Positions 25,492 to 33,603 of a DNA stretch of 64,000 nt are shown piece after piece. The DNA is from Owenweeksia sp. (GTDB lineage: Bacteria; Bacteroidota; Bacteroidia; Flavobacteriales; Schleiferiaceae). The notes under the pieces are model-generated. The model ran no database searches. It had not been told where the DNA came from and saw nothing but the letters and a program-made list of their open reading frames with translations. The translations under genes and the position numbers were made by a program. The stretch is from positions 93,620-157,619 of the forward strand of contig NZNV01000019.1 in NCBI GenBank assembly GCA_002695025.1, written 5' to 3'. How positions within the stretch are numbered: the stretch's first letter is position 1; each line of letters starts with the position of its first letter.

Positions 25492-26543
25492 TGTTCTGAT
25501 TCGATAAGGGGGATCTCCGCCCGGTAATGATCATCCAAAATACGGAAATGTGTCTTCCTGGAGGTCAACAAGCGGTAGCGTGCCTGCAGGTTTTCCAACC
25601 CAGTACCGGTAGAGGGGGCTTTTTCCCCCCGCAGCTGCAGGTTATTGCTCACCACGATATGATCACCTTCACTACTGATCTCTATGAGAAGAGGCTTGCT
25701 TTGCGAAGCCTCATTGTGTTTGATGGCGTTGCTCACCAGTTCCTGTAAACTCAGCGGAGGCACATACAGATCCAGGTGCTCTGCCGCTATCTTGCGCTTC
25801 ACCTGTATGCCTTCCGCAAAACGTATCTTCTGAAGGTTGAGGTAACTTTCCAGAACGTGCAGTTCCCGTTGCAGAGGCACTACCATCTCATCCTTTACTT
25901 CCAGCACATAGCGGTATACCCTGGCAAAATCATCAATAAAGTGCTGTGCTTTAGCAGGATCCTTTTCTACCAGTGAAGAAAGCACGTTGAGGCTATTGAA
26001 CAAAAAGTGCGGATCCAGCTGACCTTTCAGAGAATCGAACTGGCTTTTCAAGCTTTGGGTCTTGAGCTTTTCCTCATTCACCAGTGCTTCCTTCCAGGCC
26101 CTGAAAAGATAAACCCCTTCCACAATAGCCATCACGATCAGCGTTACCGTATTCCCGAAGAAGATATTCTCAAAATAAAAATAAGGGGTAAGTTCCTTTT
26201 CTTCAAAAAGCGAGGTTTTACTAAAGGCCGTGATAATGAGAAACTGCATAATGGTGGTATAGGTGAATATCACCAGTATCTCCGGAAGTAATCGCTTTAA
26301 ACCATACTTGTTCCATGGCATTTTACGGCTAAACCCCATAAAGATAAAACTACAACCGTAATACAGGCTCCCGGTTACAAGAAAGGAGTAGATGAAAGAA
26401 ACCGAGCAATAATTCAGGCTCATCTCATCAGGCCCTGCCGGGGAGCCTACGTAATAGCGCATGAGGGAAAGCAGCGTTGGTACCGTAGCGATACCAACCA
26501 CTAACAGGAATTCTCCCACCCGGGGATTTAAGCGCTTAGCCAT
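25488..26543 (-). CDS. LytS/YehU-type sensor histidine kinase (second pair)
   Basis: 351 aa. Four to five membrane helices lie in residues 10-150. The histidine H179 is in LKGQLDPHFLFNSLNVLSSL. The ATP-binding region is SLQELVSNAIKHNEAS with a GTGLENLQARYRLL box. There is no periplasmic sensor domain of size. It is paired with the regulator by a 4-nt overlap at its 3' end. At its 5' end it overlaps the ABM-like gene by 16 nt, so the whole operon is translated as coupled units. It is a paralogue of the kinase at 21714-22751, in opposite orientation and about 2.7 kb away. Confidence 0.93.
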   Translation of the reverse strand: MAKRLNPRVGEFLLVVGIATVPTLLSLMRYYVGSPAGPDEMSLNYCSVSFIYSFLVTGSLYYGCSFIFMGFSRKMPWNKYGLKRLLPEILVIFTYTTIMQFLIITAFSKTSLFEEKELTPYFYFENIFFGNTVTLIVMAIVEGVYLFRAWKEALVNEEKLKTQSLKSQFDSLKGQLDPHFLFNSLNVLSSLVEKDPAKAQHFIDDFARVYRYVLEVKDEMVVPLQRELHVLESYLNLQKIRFAEGIQVKRKIAAEHLDLYVPPLSLQELVSNAIKHNEASQSKPLLIEISSEGDHIVVSNNLQLRGEKAPSTGTGLENLQARYRLLTSRKTHFRILDDHYRAEIPLIESEQ

Positions 26544-26884
26544 GCGGAAAGATCGCCTTTTTTCATCTTATCCTCAAGATGCTGTTTCGCCTCCTGGCGT
26601 GTAGGTAACTGTGAACTCTCCCAGCCCACAGCATAACCTCTACCCATCCTGGAACTAAGCTTCATAGCTTTGAGGTGAGCCCCGGAATTGCGGAAGGCCA
26701 GCATATCCTTTTTTTCCATCCAAGTAGTGAGCGTATGATAATTACGTAAATCACTGGGCCAAACCTCCATTTTTACCAGGCCTTTGGTGCTGTTTACTTG
26801 GTTAACCGAGCGGAAGGCATGCCATTGGAATAAAGGAACCGCCCACCACTTCTCTACTCTGAAATGCGTGTAACTGCAATACAT
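26528..26884 (-). CDS. Antibiotic-monooxygenase-fold (ABM/DUF3291-like) small protein
   Basis: 118 aa with no signal peptide. The sequence (VNQVNSTKGLVKMEVWPSDL, HTLTTWMEKKDMLAFRNSGA, HLKAMKLSSRMGRGYAVGWE) has the shape of a dimeric alpha+beta barrel protein of the ABM/DUF3291 group, where the tryptophan-rich core forms a small-molecule pocket. Some members bind heme or are spheroidene-monooxygenase-like. No catalytic residue can be named here. It begins 11 nt after the TonB receptor stop and its end overlaps the kinase start by 16 nt, placing it between an outer-membrane transporter and a two-component system. Confidence 0.6.
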   Translation of the reverse strand: MYCSYTHFRVEKWWAVPLFQWHAFRSVNQVNSTKGLVKMEVWPSDLRNYHTLTTWMEKKDMLAFRNSGAHLKAMKLSSRMGRGYAVGWESSQLPTRQEAKQHLEDKMKKGDLSAWLSA

Positions 26885-26895
26885 CTTACTCCGTT

Positions 26896-29277
26896 TTAAA
26901 AGGTTATACGATACAATACCATGGGAAAGAGACCAAGCTGGTAGGTAGTTATAGCCTCCTGCGCTTCAGCATCGTAATCCTGGCCAAAAGGGTTCTGGTG
27001 GTTGGTCACATTCTGTACATCCAACGCCCATTCCTGGGTCACCTTTTTACCCGAAAGCTTATAGCCAATCCGTATATCCGTTCTGAAATAAGGGTCATAC
27101 TGCTCGCCAAAAGCGCGACTTTCATCGTACACTTCTTCGTCTTTGGCAATGGAGGCTGGCAGATCAAGGGGCGTGTAGCGCTGTCCACCGGCATAGGTGA
27201 GTTTGGCGTCCACCGTTATCGTTTTTCGCTTTCTGCGCTCGGTCTTGCTTTTGCCCAGCACAAATTCTTTACCTCCTAAAAGATTGTAAACGTAGTTCCC
27301 GTTAAAGGCCGTATTCCGCCAAATGCCATCACTACCGCGGTATTGTGACTCATACAAAGAGAGGGTGGTTAAGAAATAAAAGCCTTTATCCAGGAATTTT
27401 TCCAGGGTGAGATCTAAACCATAATTATAACCACGGCCCCCATTTTTAACCGAATCCGGGGCCCCGAAGTTAAAGCCCCCGGCATTGAGGCTGGAGAATG
27501 AACCGGGATGCTGTTCAATAACGGCATCGTATACGTATTGATAGTAAGTTTCCGCTTTAAAGTGTATGCGGTTGGCAAACATACGGTCATAACCAAGCAC
27601 AAAATGGTGACTTTTGGTAAAATCCAGGTCTTCATTAGGTTGGATATAGCTACCGTCCGGCAGGCGTATCTGCTCGTAGAGAATAACCACGGGTGCGATC
27701 TGGCTATGCAGTCCGTAGCCAAAATTAAGACTCTGGCCTTCCCGGAGGCGGTATGTAAGCCCAAAACGTGGTTCAATGCTGTAATTGGAATTGGACTGCA
27801 GGAACATGCTGTGTACACCCAGGTTGGCTTCCCATTTCTCATTAAAGCGATGTTGCCAATTTACATAAGGCTGGTAGAGCATATCATTTTCCTGATGGTT
27901 CCTCAGGTCGCGGAAAGCATTGAGATCAGAATCATAGGTACTGTCCAGTAAATTGTAATTCTTGAAGGTTACAAAACTACCCACCCGTACTACGTTTCGT
28001 GCATTGAACTTTTTATTCACCAGCGCACTCAACTGGATATCATTCTGCACGAATTCCTGACGGTAAACAGGTGTGATCAGTTTTCCATCTGAACTGATGG
28101 TATCCACCGAAGTAAAGTTACCAATGGTAGTAGCGGCTACGGTTACTTTGGAGTACAGGTCTTTATTATAAAAATATTGGTGCGATGCCCCCAGCACTCC
28201 GGTACGGACGCGGTTGCGCAGATCCTGATCATCACTGTAAAAGCCTCCGTCACTCTCTTCGGACTCACTGTCCAGGAAATCAATGGAACTAATGCCACCC
28301 AGCGCAAAAACATCTATCGTTCCCTTTTTACTACTCGGAAAATGCAGCTTCATGCTCAGGTCCTGGTAATAGGGAACCGCTGTTCCCGTGCCGAAATCAA
28401 TACCCATGGCTGACATCACTCCTAACGTAGAATAGCGGTAGTTGATCAGGTAGGAAGACTTAGCCTCACGGTTTATAGGACCTTCGGCCCCGGCTTCCAG
28501 GCCGTTGAAACCGATCTGCCCTAAAAACTCATGTTTGTCGTAATTTCCATTGCGCATCTGGAGGTCAAAAACCCCGGAAACCCCGTCACCGTATTCTGAT
28601 GGGAAAGCTCCCGTTAGAAAGTCGGAATTGGCCAGTACGTTATTATTGAGCATGCTTACCGGCCCACCGGTAGCTCCCAACCCGCCAAAGTGATTGGGGT
28701 TGGGAATATCAATGCCTTCCATCCTCCAAATAAGGCCAATGGGCGAGTTACCCCGGATCACAATGTCGTTTTGCGAGTCATTGGAGCGTTGCACCCCGGC
28801 AAAGTTGGAGGCCATACGTGAAACATCCTGCAGGGCTCCTGCAAAGCGCTGGCTTTCTTCAATGGAGAAGGTGCGGCCCGAAACGGTTACACGTTCGTTC
28901 TTTACGCGTTCTTTCTGCTGGTCAGCCGTAACTACCACTTCATCCAGTTGTTCCGTATTCTCGCGCATGCTCACGTTAATCACCAGCTCTTTGGAGCTTA
29001 ACAACTCTACATTCTGTACCGTTACCGGTTCGTAACCCATAAAACTAAAGCCCAGGGAAACGCGGCCCACCGGAACGCCCTGAATAACGTAATAGCCGTC
29101 CACATCACTTACGGCACCTTTGCTGGTGCCCTCCTCCAGCACCAGTACATTAACCCCAGGGAGGGGTGTTTCGCTTTGCTGATCAATAACACGACCACGG
29201 ATATTCTGGGTAATAGCAGTTTGTGCATATCCTAAAGCACCAAACAAAAAGCTGATAATGAATAATTTAATTTTCAT
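26896..29277 (-). CDS. TonB-dependent receptor with carboxypeptidase-regulatory N-terminal domain
   Basis: 793 aa outer-membrane transporter. MKIKLFIISFLFGALGYAQ is a signal peptide. Residues of about 24-110 form a carboxypeptidase-regulatory-like domain (GRVIDQQSETPLPGVNVLVL, SDVDGYYVIQGVPVG). The plug domain follows (DVSRMASNFAGVQ, NDIVIRGNSPIGLIWRMEG) and then a 22-strand barrel ending with the aromatic LFPMVLYRITF. No T9SS signal is present. The substrate is unknown. It is the first gene of an operon with the ABM-like protein and the second LytS/LytTR pair, so it is a likely sensor input or target of that system. Its upstream region carries the repeat array at 29343-29382. Confidence 0.95.
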   Translation of the reverse strand: MKIKLFIISFLFGALGYAQTAITQNIRGRVIDQQSETPLPGVNVLVLEEGTSKGAVSDVDGYYVIQGVPVGRVSLGFSFMGYEPVTVQNVELLSSKELVINVSMRENTEQLDEVVVTADQQKERVKNERVTVSGRTFSIEESQRFAGALQDVSRMASNFAGVQRSNDSQNDIVIRGNSPIGLIWRMEGIDIPNPNHFGGLGATGGPVSMLNNNVLANSDFLTGAFPSEYGDGVSGVFDLQMRNGNYDKHEFLGQIGFNGLEAGAEGPINREAKSSYLINYRYSTLGVMSAMGIDFGTGTAVPYYQDLSMKLHFPSSKKGTIDVFALGGISSIDFLDSESEESDGGFYSDDQDLRNRVRTGVLGASHQYFYNKDLYSKVTVAATTIGNFTSVDTISSDGKLITPVYRQEFVQNDIQLSALVNKKFNARNVVRVGSFVTFKNYNLLDSTYDSDLNAFRDLRNHQENDMLYQPYVNWQHRFNEKWEANLGVHSMFLQSNSNYSIEPRFGLTYRLREGQSLNFGYGLHSQIAPVVILYEQIRLPDGSYIQPNEDLDFTKSHHFVLGYDRMFANRIHFKAETYYQYVYDAVIEQHPGSFSSLNAGGFNFGAPDSVKNGGRGYNYGLDLTLEKFLDKGFYFLTTLSLYESQYRGSDGIWRNTAFNGNYVYNLLGGKEFVLGKSKTERRKRKTITVDAKLTYAGGQRYTPLDLPASIAKDEEVYDESRAFGEQYDPYFRTDIRIGYKLSGKKVTQEWALDVQNVTNHQNPFGQDYDAEAQEAITTYQLGLFPMVLYRITF

Positions 29278-29341
29278 GGTTGACAGGTTTTATTCCCGAT
29301 TGATTTTTACAGGAGCAAAGCACGGGCTAAAGTACTGCCTC

Positions 29342-29349
29342 CAAAAGTA
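29342..29349 (-). promoter_or_regulatory. -7 element of the TonB receptor operon
   Basis: On the minus strand TACTTTTG fits TAnnTTTG exactly. Transcription would begin near 29335, leaving a leader of roughly 58 nt before the ATG at 29277. No consensus -33 TTG lies at the usual distance. The position is taken by the 9-mer repeats, consistent with activator dependence. Confidence 0.55.
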
Positions 29350-29382
29350 AATGGGAGTGAAGGAGGAGTAAACGGGAGTGAA
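29343..29382 (-). repeat. Array of four 9-mers in helical phase upstream of the TonB operon
   Basis: On the plus strand four copies of the pattern RRRAGTRAA lie at 29343 (AAAAGTAAA), 29353 (GGGAGTGAA), 29364 (AGGAGTAAA) and 29374 (GGGAGTGAA). The spacing of starts is 10, 11 and 10 nt, about one helical turn each, so all face the same side of the DNA. They overlap and extend upstream of the -7 element of the TonB receptor gene. Candidate binding site for the operon's own LytTR regulator (inference). Confidence 0.6.
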
Positions 29383-29505
29383 CCGGAAAAGGCACCTACC
29401 ACTTTAAACCTTTCCCTTTTTCATCGATCCAAGGAACGTATTATGTCGTAGATAGACACAGAGTAGAGTACAAATGCAGGTTTAGTTTTTGTAGGTTAAA
29501 GTTGG

Positions 29506-29535
29506 AAGCCTCTCCGTTCAGGGGAGGCTTTTTTT
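29506..29535 (+). terminator. Plus-strand intrinsic terminator with no gene in front
   Basis: AAGCCTCTCC pairs with GGGGAGGCTT (one wobble) over a 5-nt loop, followed by seven more T residues. The T-run is on the plus strand only, while both flanking genes (TonB receptor and YdeI-like) are on the minus strand. It therefore does not serve either of them in the normal way. Confidence 0.8.
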
Positions 29536-29539
29536 ATTA

Positions 29540-30031
29540 CTACTGGTTACCTCTGGAAAGATCACCGGTCTTGAGTCTTTCTATCAATTGCAGGGAACGG
29601 TTGATACGGGTATCCACCATTTTAGCAGTATTGATGTAATACAAAAAACTACGCTGCAGGCCTGGCTTTAATTGCTCAAAAAGCTGCCTTCCTTCCTCAT
29701 CCTGGTTCAGCACCTCCTGAAATTCCTCTGGCATGGGCATACCGTATTTACTGGTGTCCTCCTGCAAGGTCAATTGAGTTTCATCTCCCAGTATTAACCC
29801 GGCCTCCTTAAGAGTTTTACCTCCCAAAAGAATGAAGGTTTCACCGTTTTTACTTCGTTGTAAAGCCCGGTGGGCCTGCCAGCCATTTGCAAAGGTGACG
29901 ACCATCCGTTTCTTGTTTGAACTACCCAGGAAGTTATCGGCAATACCAGGAGGCACCTCAATAAGGGGATAGCCCCCGGATGAGGTCTTAGGCCGGATAA
30001 GAACCTTAAGCTTTACTGGTTTTGGTTTCAT
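29540..30031 (-). CDS. YdeI/OmpD-associated family protein with DUF1905-like N-terminus
   Basis: 163 aa cytoplasmic protein. Residues 5-85 form a small beta-barrel of the DUF1905 type (VLIRPKTSSGGYPLIEVPPG, ANGWQAHRALQRSKNGETFI, LGGKTLKEAGLILGDETQLT). The C-terminal helical part (EEFQEVLNQDEEGRQLFEQL, LQRSFLYYINTAKMVDTRIN) matches the YdeI/OmpD-associated or bacteriocin-protection family. The molecular function is unknown. The gene lies 57 nt downstream of mfd in the same direction and may be read through from it. No minus-strand terminator is visible after its stop. Confidence 0.85.
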   Translation of the reverse strand: MKPKPVKLKVLIRPKTSSGGYPLIEVPPGIADNFLGSSNKKRMVVTFANGWQAHRALQRSKNGETFILLGGKTLKEAGLILGDETQLTLQEDTSKYGMPMPEEFQEVLNQDEEGRQLFEQLKPGLQRSFLYYINTAKMVDTRINRSLQLIERLKTGDLSRGNQ

Positions 30032-30088
30032 AACCTTCCAATTTTACAATCCCAGAATACCCTATCGTATTTTCTTGAACAAGTTGGC

Positions 30089-33000
30089 TCAGAAGACAAC
30101 TTCCTTTTTAAGAACCGGCTCCAAAAGTTTAATGGCTTCATTCACCGTTTTTACTTCACTGAAGGAGAGATACAATTTTTTATTCCGCTCCTTCATCTGG
30201 GCCTTGGGCTGATCTTTCAGGAAATACAATACCCGCTGGAACTTATCGCTTTGGTAAAAAGGTGAATCGGGATCCGATACAAAGTAACCGATGAGCCGCT
30301 CTTGTTTCAACACGATCTTTTCAAAACCAATTTCCTTACCCATCCAGCGCAGGCGAACGGAGTTGAGCAGTTCGTACACTTCTTCCGGTGCCGGACCAAA
30401 ACGGTCAATCAGTTCCTGCTCAAATTCATACAGCTGTTCCGGGTTGTCCAGGCTATCCAGCGTCTGGTACAAGCGTAAGCGCTCTTCCACCTTGTTCACG
30501 TAGGTATCCGGAATCAGGATCTCCAGGTCGGTATCCAACAGGGTTTCGTCCACAAAATCCTTCTTCTGCTGGTCTTCGGCATACAGTTCTTTGAACTCAC
30601 CGGCTTTCAGTTCTTCAATGGCTTCGGCCAATATTTTCTGGTAGGTATCAAAGCCTATATCGGCCATAAAACCACTTTGGTCCGCACCCAAGAGGTCACC
30701 GGCACCACGTATTTCCAGGTCGCGCATCGCAATCTGGAAACCACTCCCCAGGTCGCTGAACTGCTCAATGGCCGTTAACCGCTTCCGGGCTTCTTCGGTT
30801 AGTGTACTCATAGGTGGCGCAATGAGTTTACAGAAGGCCTTTTTATTGCTTCGCCCCACCCGGCCCCGCATTTGGTGCAGGTCGCTGAGTCCCACATGAT
30901 GGGCATTATTGATAATGATGGTATTGGCATTGGGCACATCCAGGCCATTCTCAATAATAGAAGTGGCCACCAAAACGTCAAAGTGACCGTCAATAAAGTT
31001 GAGCATCAGCTCTTCCAGTTTCTTGCCTTCCATCTGCCCGTGACCAATGCCGATCTTGGCATCCGGCACCAGCCGTCCGATCATACCCGCTACTTCTTTA
31101 ATATTTTCCACGCGGTTATGGATGAAAAACACCTGCCCTCCCCGGCTCATCTCGTACATGATGGCATCGCGGATCATCTCTTCGCTAAAGGGTACTACCT
31201 GCGTTTCAATCGGGTGACGGTTGGGCGGTGGCGTGGTCATCACGCTCAGGTCGCGTGCCTGCATGAGGCTAAACTGCAAGGTACGTGGAATGGGGGTAGC
31301 GGTAAGCGTGAGGGTATCTACGTTTACCTTTATATTCTTGAGTTTGTCCTTAACACTCACCCCGAATTTCTGCTCTTCGTCAATGATGAGCAGACCCAGG
31401 TCTTTGAACTTTACATCCTTACCCACCAGGCGGTGTGTTCCGATGACGATGTCCAGCTTACCTTCTTCCAGTTTTTTAAGGATCTCGGTTTGCTGTTTAC
31501 GGGAGCGAAAACGGTTGATGTAATCGATGTTACAGGGCAAATCCTTAAGACGCTCACTAAAAGTCTTAAAATGCTGAAAGGCCAGTATGGTGGTAGGCAC
31601 CAGTACGGCTACCTGTTTGCTGTCTGCCACGGCTTTAAAAGCCGCACGTATAGCAATCTCTGTTTTTCCGAAGCCCACATCACCGCATATCAGTCGATCC
31701 ATGGGAACCGGGTTTTCCATATCCGCTTTCACATCAGCAGTGGCAGTGATCTGGTCCGGGGTATCCTCGTACAGGAAGGAAGCCTCCAGTTCGTGTTGCA
31801 GATAGGTATCCGGTGAAAAGGAAAAACCCTGGTTGGCCTTGCGCTGGGCATATAGCTTGATCAGGTCAAAAGCTACTTCCTTAACGCGCTTCTTGGCTTT
31901 GGCTTTGGTTTTTTGCCAAGCTCCCGAACCCAGTTTATGGGTGGTGGGAACCGTACCTTCCTTACCGTTGTAACGCGCAATCTTATGCAACGAGTGGATG
32001 CTGATGTACAGTACATCACCCCCGTTGTACACCAGTTTAATGGCTTCCTGGCTGCGGCCATTCACGTCTATTTTTTGCAAACCGCCAAATTCACCGATAC
32101 CGTGATCGATATGGGTAACGTAATCCCCTATCTGCAGGCTTGTGAGTTCCTTCAGAGTGAGTGCCTGCTTTTTCTCGTAGCCGGTCTTCAGCTTAAAACG
32201 CTGGTAGCGTTCAAAGATCTGGTGGTCGGTATACACTACTTTCTGGCCGGTGGGATCGCTGAAGCCTTCGTGCAGGGTATACACGATCGGTTGAAAATCC
32301 ACCTCATGACCAATGTCTTCAAAGATGGCATAGAAGCGCTCTACCTGTTTGGTATTGGCACATAGCAGGAAGTTTTGCCAGCCCTTTTCCGTATTGGCCT
32401 TGAACTCCTCTACCAGCAATTCGAATTTTTTATTGAAGGAAGGTTGCGGTTTGGCGCTGAACTCAAAAGTGTGATCCGTAGGGTAAAAAACATCATTGTC
32501 CCACTCCAGCGTGGCGAAACTTTGCAGGGTATCTTTCAGCATCTCCCCACTGATGAATAGTTCTTCCGGGCGACTTTGGCGGATCTCTCCAGTGAGGGAG
32601 TCAAAAGACTCTTCAGCCTTCTTAAAAAGGTCATCCAGTTTTTTGGCGGCCAGGGGAATGCTTTTGACCCACACTACCGTATGATCAGAGATGTAATCAA
32701 AAAAACTTTGCCGCATTTCCAGCATCACCTTATTCTCCACGTTGGGAATGAGGTTCAGTTTTTTCACCTTGTCAATACTCAACTGACTTTCAATGTCGAA
32801 AGTGCGGATGCTCTCTACCTCATCTCCGAAGAACTCAATGCGATAGGGTTGATCATGTGCAAAAGAGAACACATCCACAATACCTCCGCGCACTGAGAAC
32901 TGCCCGGGCTCTACCACAAAATCCACTCGCTCAAAGTGGTATTCAAAAAGGGTTTCGTTGAGGAAATCTATACTCAGGTTATCGCTTTCCCTCACGGTAA

Positions 33001-33436
33001 AAGTATTGGAATTAAGCTGTTTGCGGGTAATCACCTGCTCAAACAACGCATCGGGATAGCTGACTATGACGGCCGGTTTTTTACGGCTATTAATGCGATT
33101 AAGCACTTCAGCCCGAAGCAATACGTTAGCGTTATCGGTTTCCTCTACCTGGTAGGGTCTGCGGTAAGAGCCGGGATAGAAAAGCACATCTTTCTCCCCG
33201 ATGATACGTTCCATATCGTTCAGGAAATACGCTGCTTCCTCTTTATCGGGAAGTATAAAGAGATGTGGACGTTCCGAGTGTTGAAAAGAGGCACAAGCCG
33301 CCAGGGAAGTAAAAGAACCGGTAAGGCCCTTGGCGTTGGCCTTGGCCAGTTTGTTGTTGCGGAAAAATCCACCGATCGCCCCCAGCCGTTCATCCGCCAG
33401 GTAAGCTTGTATAAAGTCGTTTGCCGTAGTTGCCAT
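30089..33436 (-). CDS. mfd: Transcription-repair coupling factor
   Basis: SF2 translocase that removes stalled RNA polymerase and recruits UvrA. 1115 aa from ATG 33436 (MATTANDFIQAYLADERLGA), preferred over ATG 33457. Domains in order: UvrB-like region (residues about 20-430), RNA-polymerase-interacting domain (LTSLQIGDYVTHIDHGIGEF), helicase domains with Walker A in RLICGDVGFGKTEIAIRAAF, DEEQ box in LLIIDEEQKFGV, motif III in LTLTATPIPRT, and motif VI QMRGRVGRSNKKAFC. The TRCF C-terminal domain follows (about 930-1080). Length is typical. It has a -7 element and a leader hairpin. Confidence 0.97.
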   Translation of the reverse strand: MATTANDFIQAYLADERLGAIGGFFRNNKLAKANAKGLTGSFTSLAACASFQHSERPHLFILPDKEEAAYFLNDMERIIGEKDVLFYPGSYRRPYQVEETDNANVLLRAEVLNRINSRKKPAVIVSYPDALFEQVITRKQLNSNTFTVRESDNLSIDFLNETLFEYHFERVDFVVEPGQFSVRGGIVDVFSFAHDQPYRIEFFGDEVESIRTFDIESQLSIDKVKKLNLIPNVENKVMLEMRQSFFDYISDHTVVWVKSIPLAAKKLDDLFKKAEESFDSLTGEIRQSRPEELFISGEMLKDTLQSFATLEWDNDVFYPTDHTFEFSAKPQPSFNKKFELLVEEFKANTEKGWQNFLLCANTKQVERFYAIFEDIGHEVDFQPIVYTLHEGFSDPTGQKVVYTDHQIFERYQRFKLKTGYEKKQALTLKELTSLQIGDYVTHIDHGIGEFGGLQKIDVNGRSQEAIKLVYNGGDVLYISIHSLHKIARYNGKEGTVPTTHKLGSGAWQKTKAKAKKRVKEVAFDLIKLYAQRKANQGFSFSPDTYLQHELEASFLYEDTPDQITATADVKADMENPVPMDRLICGDVGFGKTEIAIRAAFKAVADSKQVAVLVPTTILAFQHFKTFSERLKDLPCNIDYINRFRSRKQQTEILKKLEEGKLDIVIGTHRLVGKDVKFKDLGLLIIDEEQKFGVSVKDKLKNIKVNVDTLTLTATPIPRTLQFSLMQARDLSVMTTPPPNRHPIETQVVPFSEEMIRDAIMYEMSRGGQVFFIHNRVENIKEVAGMIGRLVPDAKIGIGHGQMEGKKLEELMLNFIDGHFDVLVATSIIENGLDVPNANTIIINNAHHVGLSDLHQMRGRVGRSNKKAFCKLIAPPMSTLTEEARKRLTAIEQFSDLGSGFQIAMRDLEIRGAGDLLGADQSGFMADIGFDTYQKILAEAIEELKAGEFKELYAEDQQKKDFVDETLLDTDLEILIPDTYVNKVEERLRLYQTLDSLDNPEQLYEFEQELIDRFGPAPEEVYELLNSVRLRWMGKEIGFEKIVLKQERLIGYFVSDPDSPFYQSDKFQRVLYFLKDQPKAQMKERNKKLYLSFSEVKTVNEAIKLLEPVLKKEVVF

Positions 33437-33451
33437 GGGTATAAAATGCCT

Positions 33452-33480
33452 AACCACCCGGTCCTTTTGGAGGGGTGGTT
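33452..33480 (-). promoter_or_regulatory. Hairpin in the mfd leader
   Basis: AACCACCC pairs perfectly with GGGTGGTT, and an inner TCC/GGA pairing continues the stem to a TTT-containing loop. On the minus strand it lies between the predicted transcription start near 33486 and the mfd start codon, ending 15 nt before the ATG. It could modulate translation or stability. There is no T-run, so it is not a terminator. Confidence 0.5.
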
Positions 33481-33491
33481 TAATTGGAGAG

Positions 33492-33499
33492 CAAAAATA
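33492..33499 (-). promoter_or_regulatory. -7 element of mfd
   Basis: TATTTTTG on the minus strand fits TAnnTTTG exactly. It lies 56 nt before the mfd start codon. A clear -33 TTG is not seen. Confidence 0.5.
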
Positions 33500-33553
33500 G
33501 GGAAGTAATTTATCTGAGGGAATACTCGGTTAAAAACAATAGTAACCCGGTGA

Positions 33554-33573
33554 GTGAAAAGAAGACTTTTCAC
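33554..33573. repeat. Perfect 8-bp hairpin between mfd and the 257-aa lipoprotein
   Basis: GTGAAAAG and CTTTTCAC enclose loop AAGA. It lies 31 nt downstream of the lipoprotein stop (minus strand) and upstream of the mfd promoter. No T-run follows on either strand. Possible 3' processing hairpin. Confidence 0.45.
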
Positions 33574-33603
33574 GTCCTGAGTTCAGCCGGTTGCCGTTAC
33601 TGC

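Noticed and set aside
30872..31816. Open frame of 314 codons on the plus strand inside mfd
   Set aside because: Lies antisense to the helicase domain of mfd. The translation has no family motif and its openness follows from mfd codon use.
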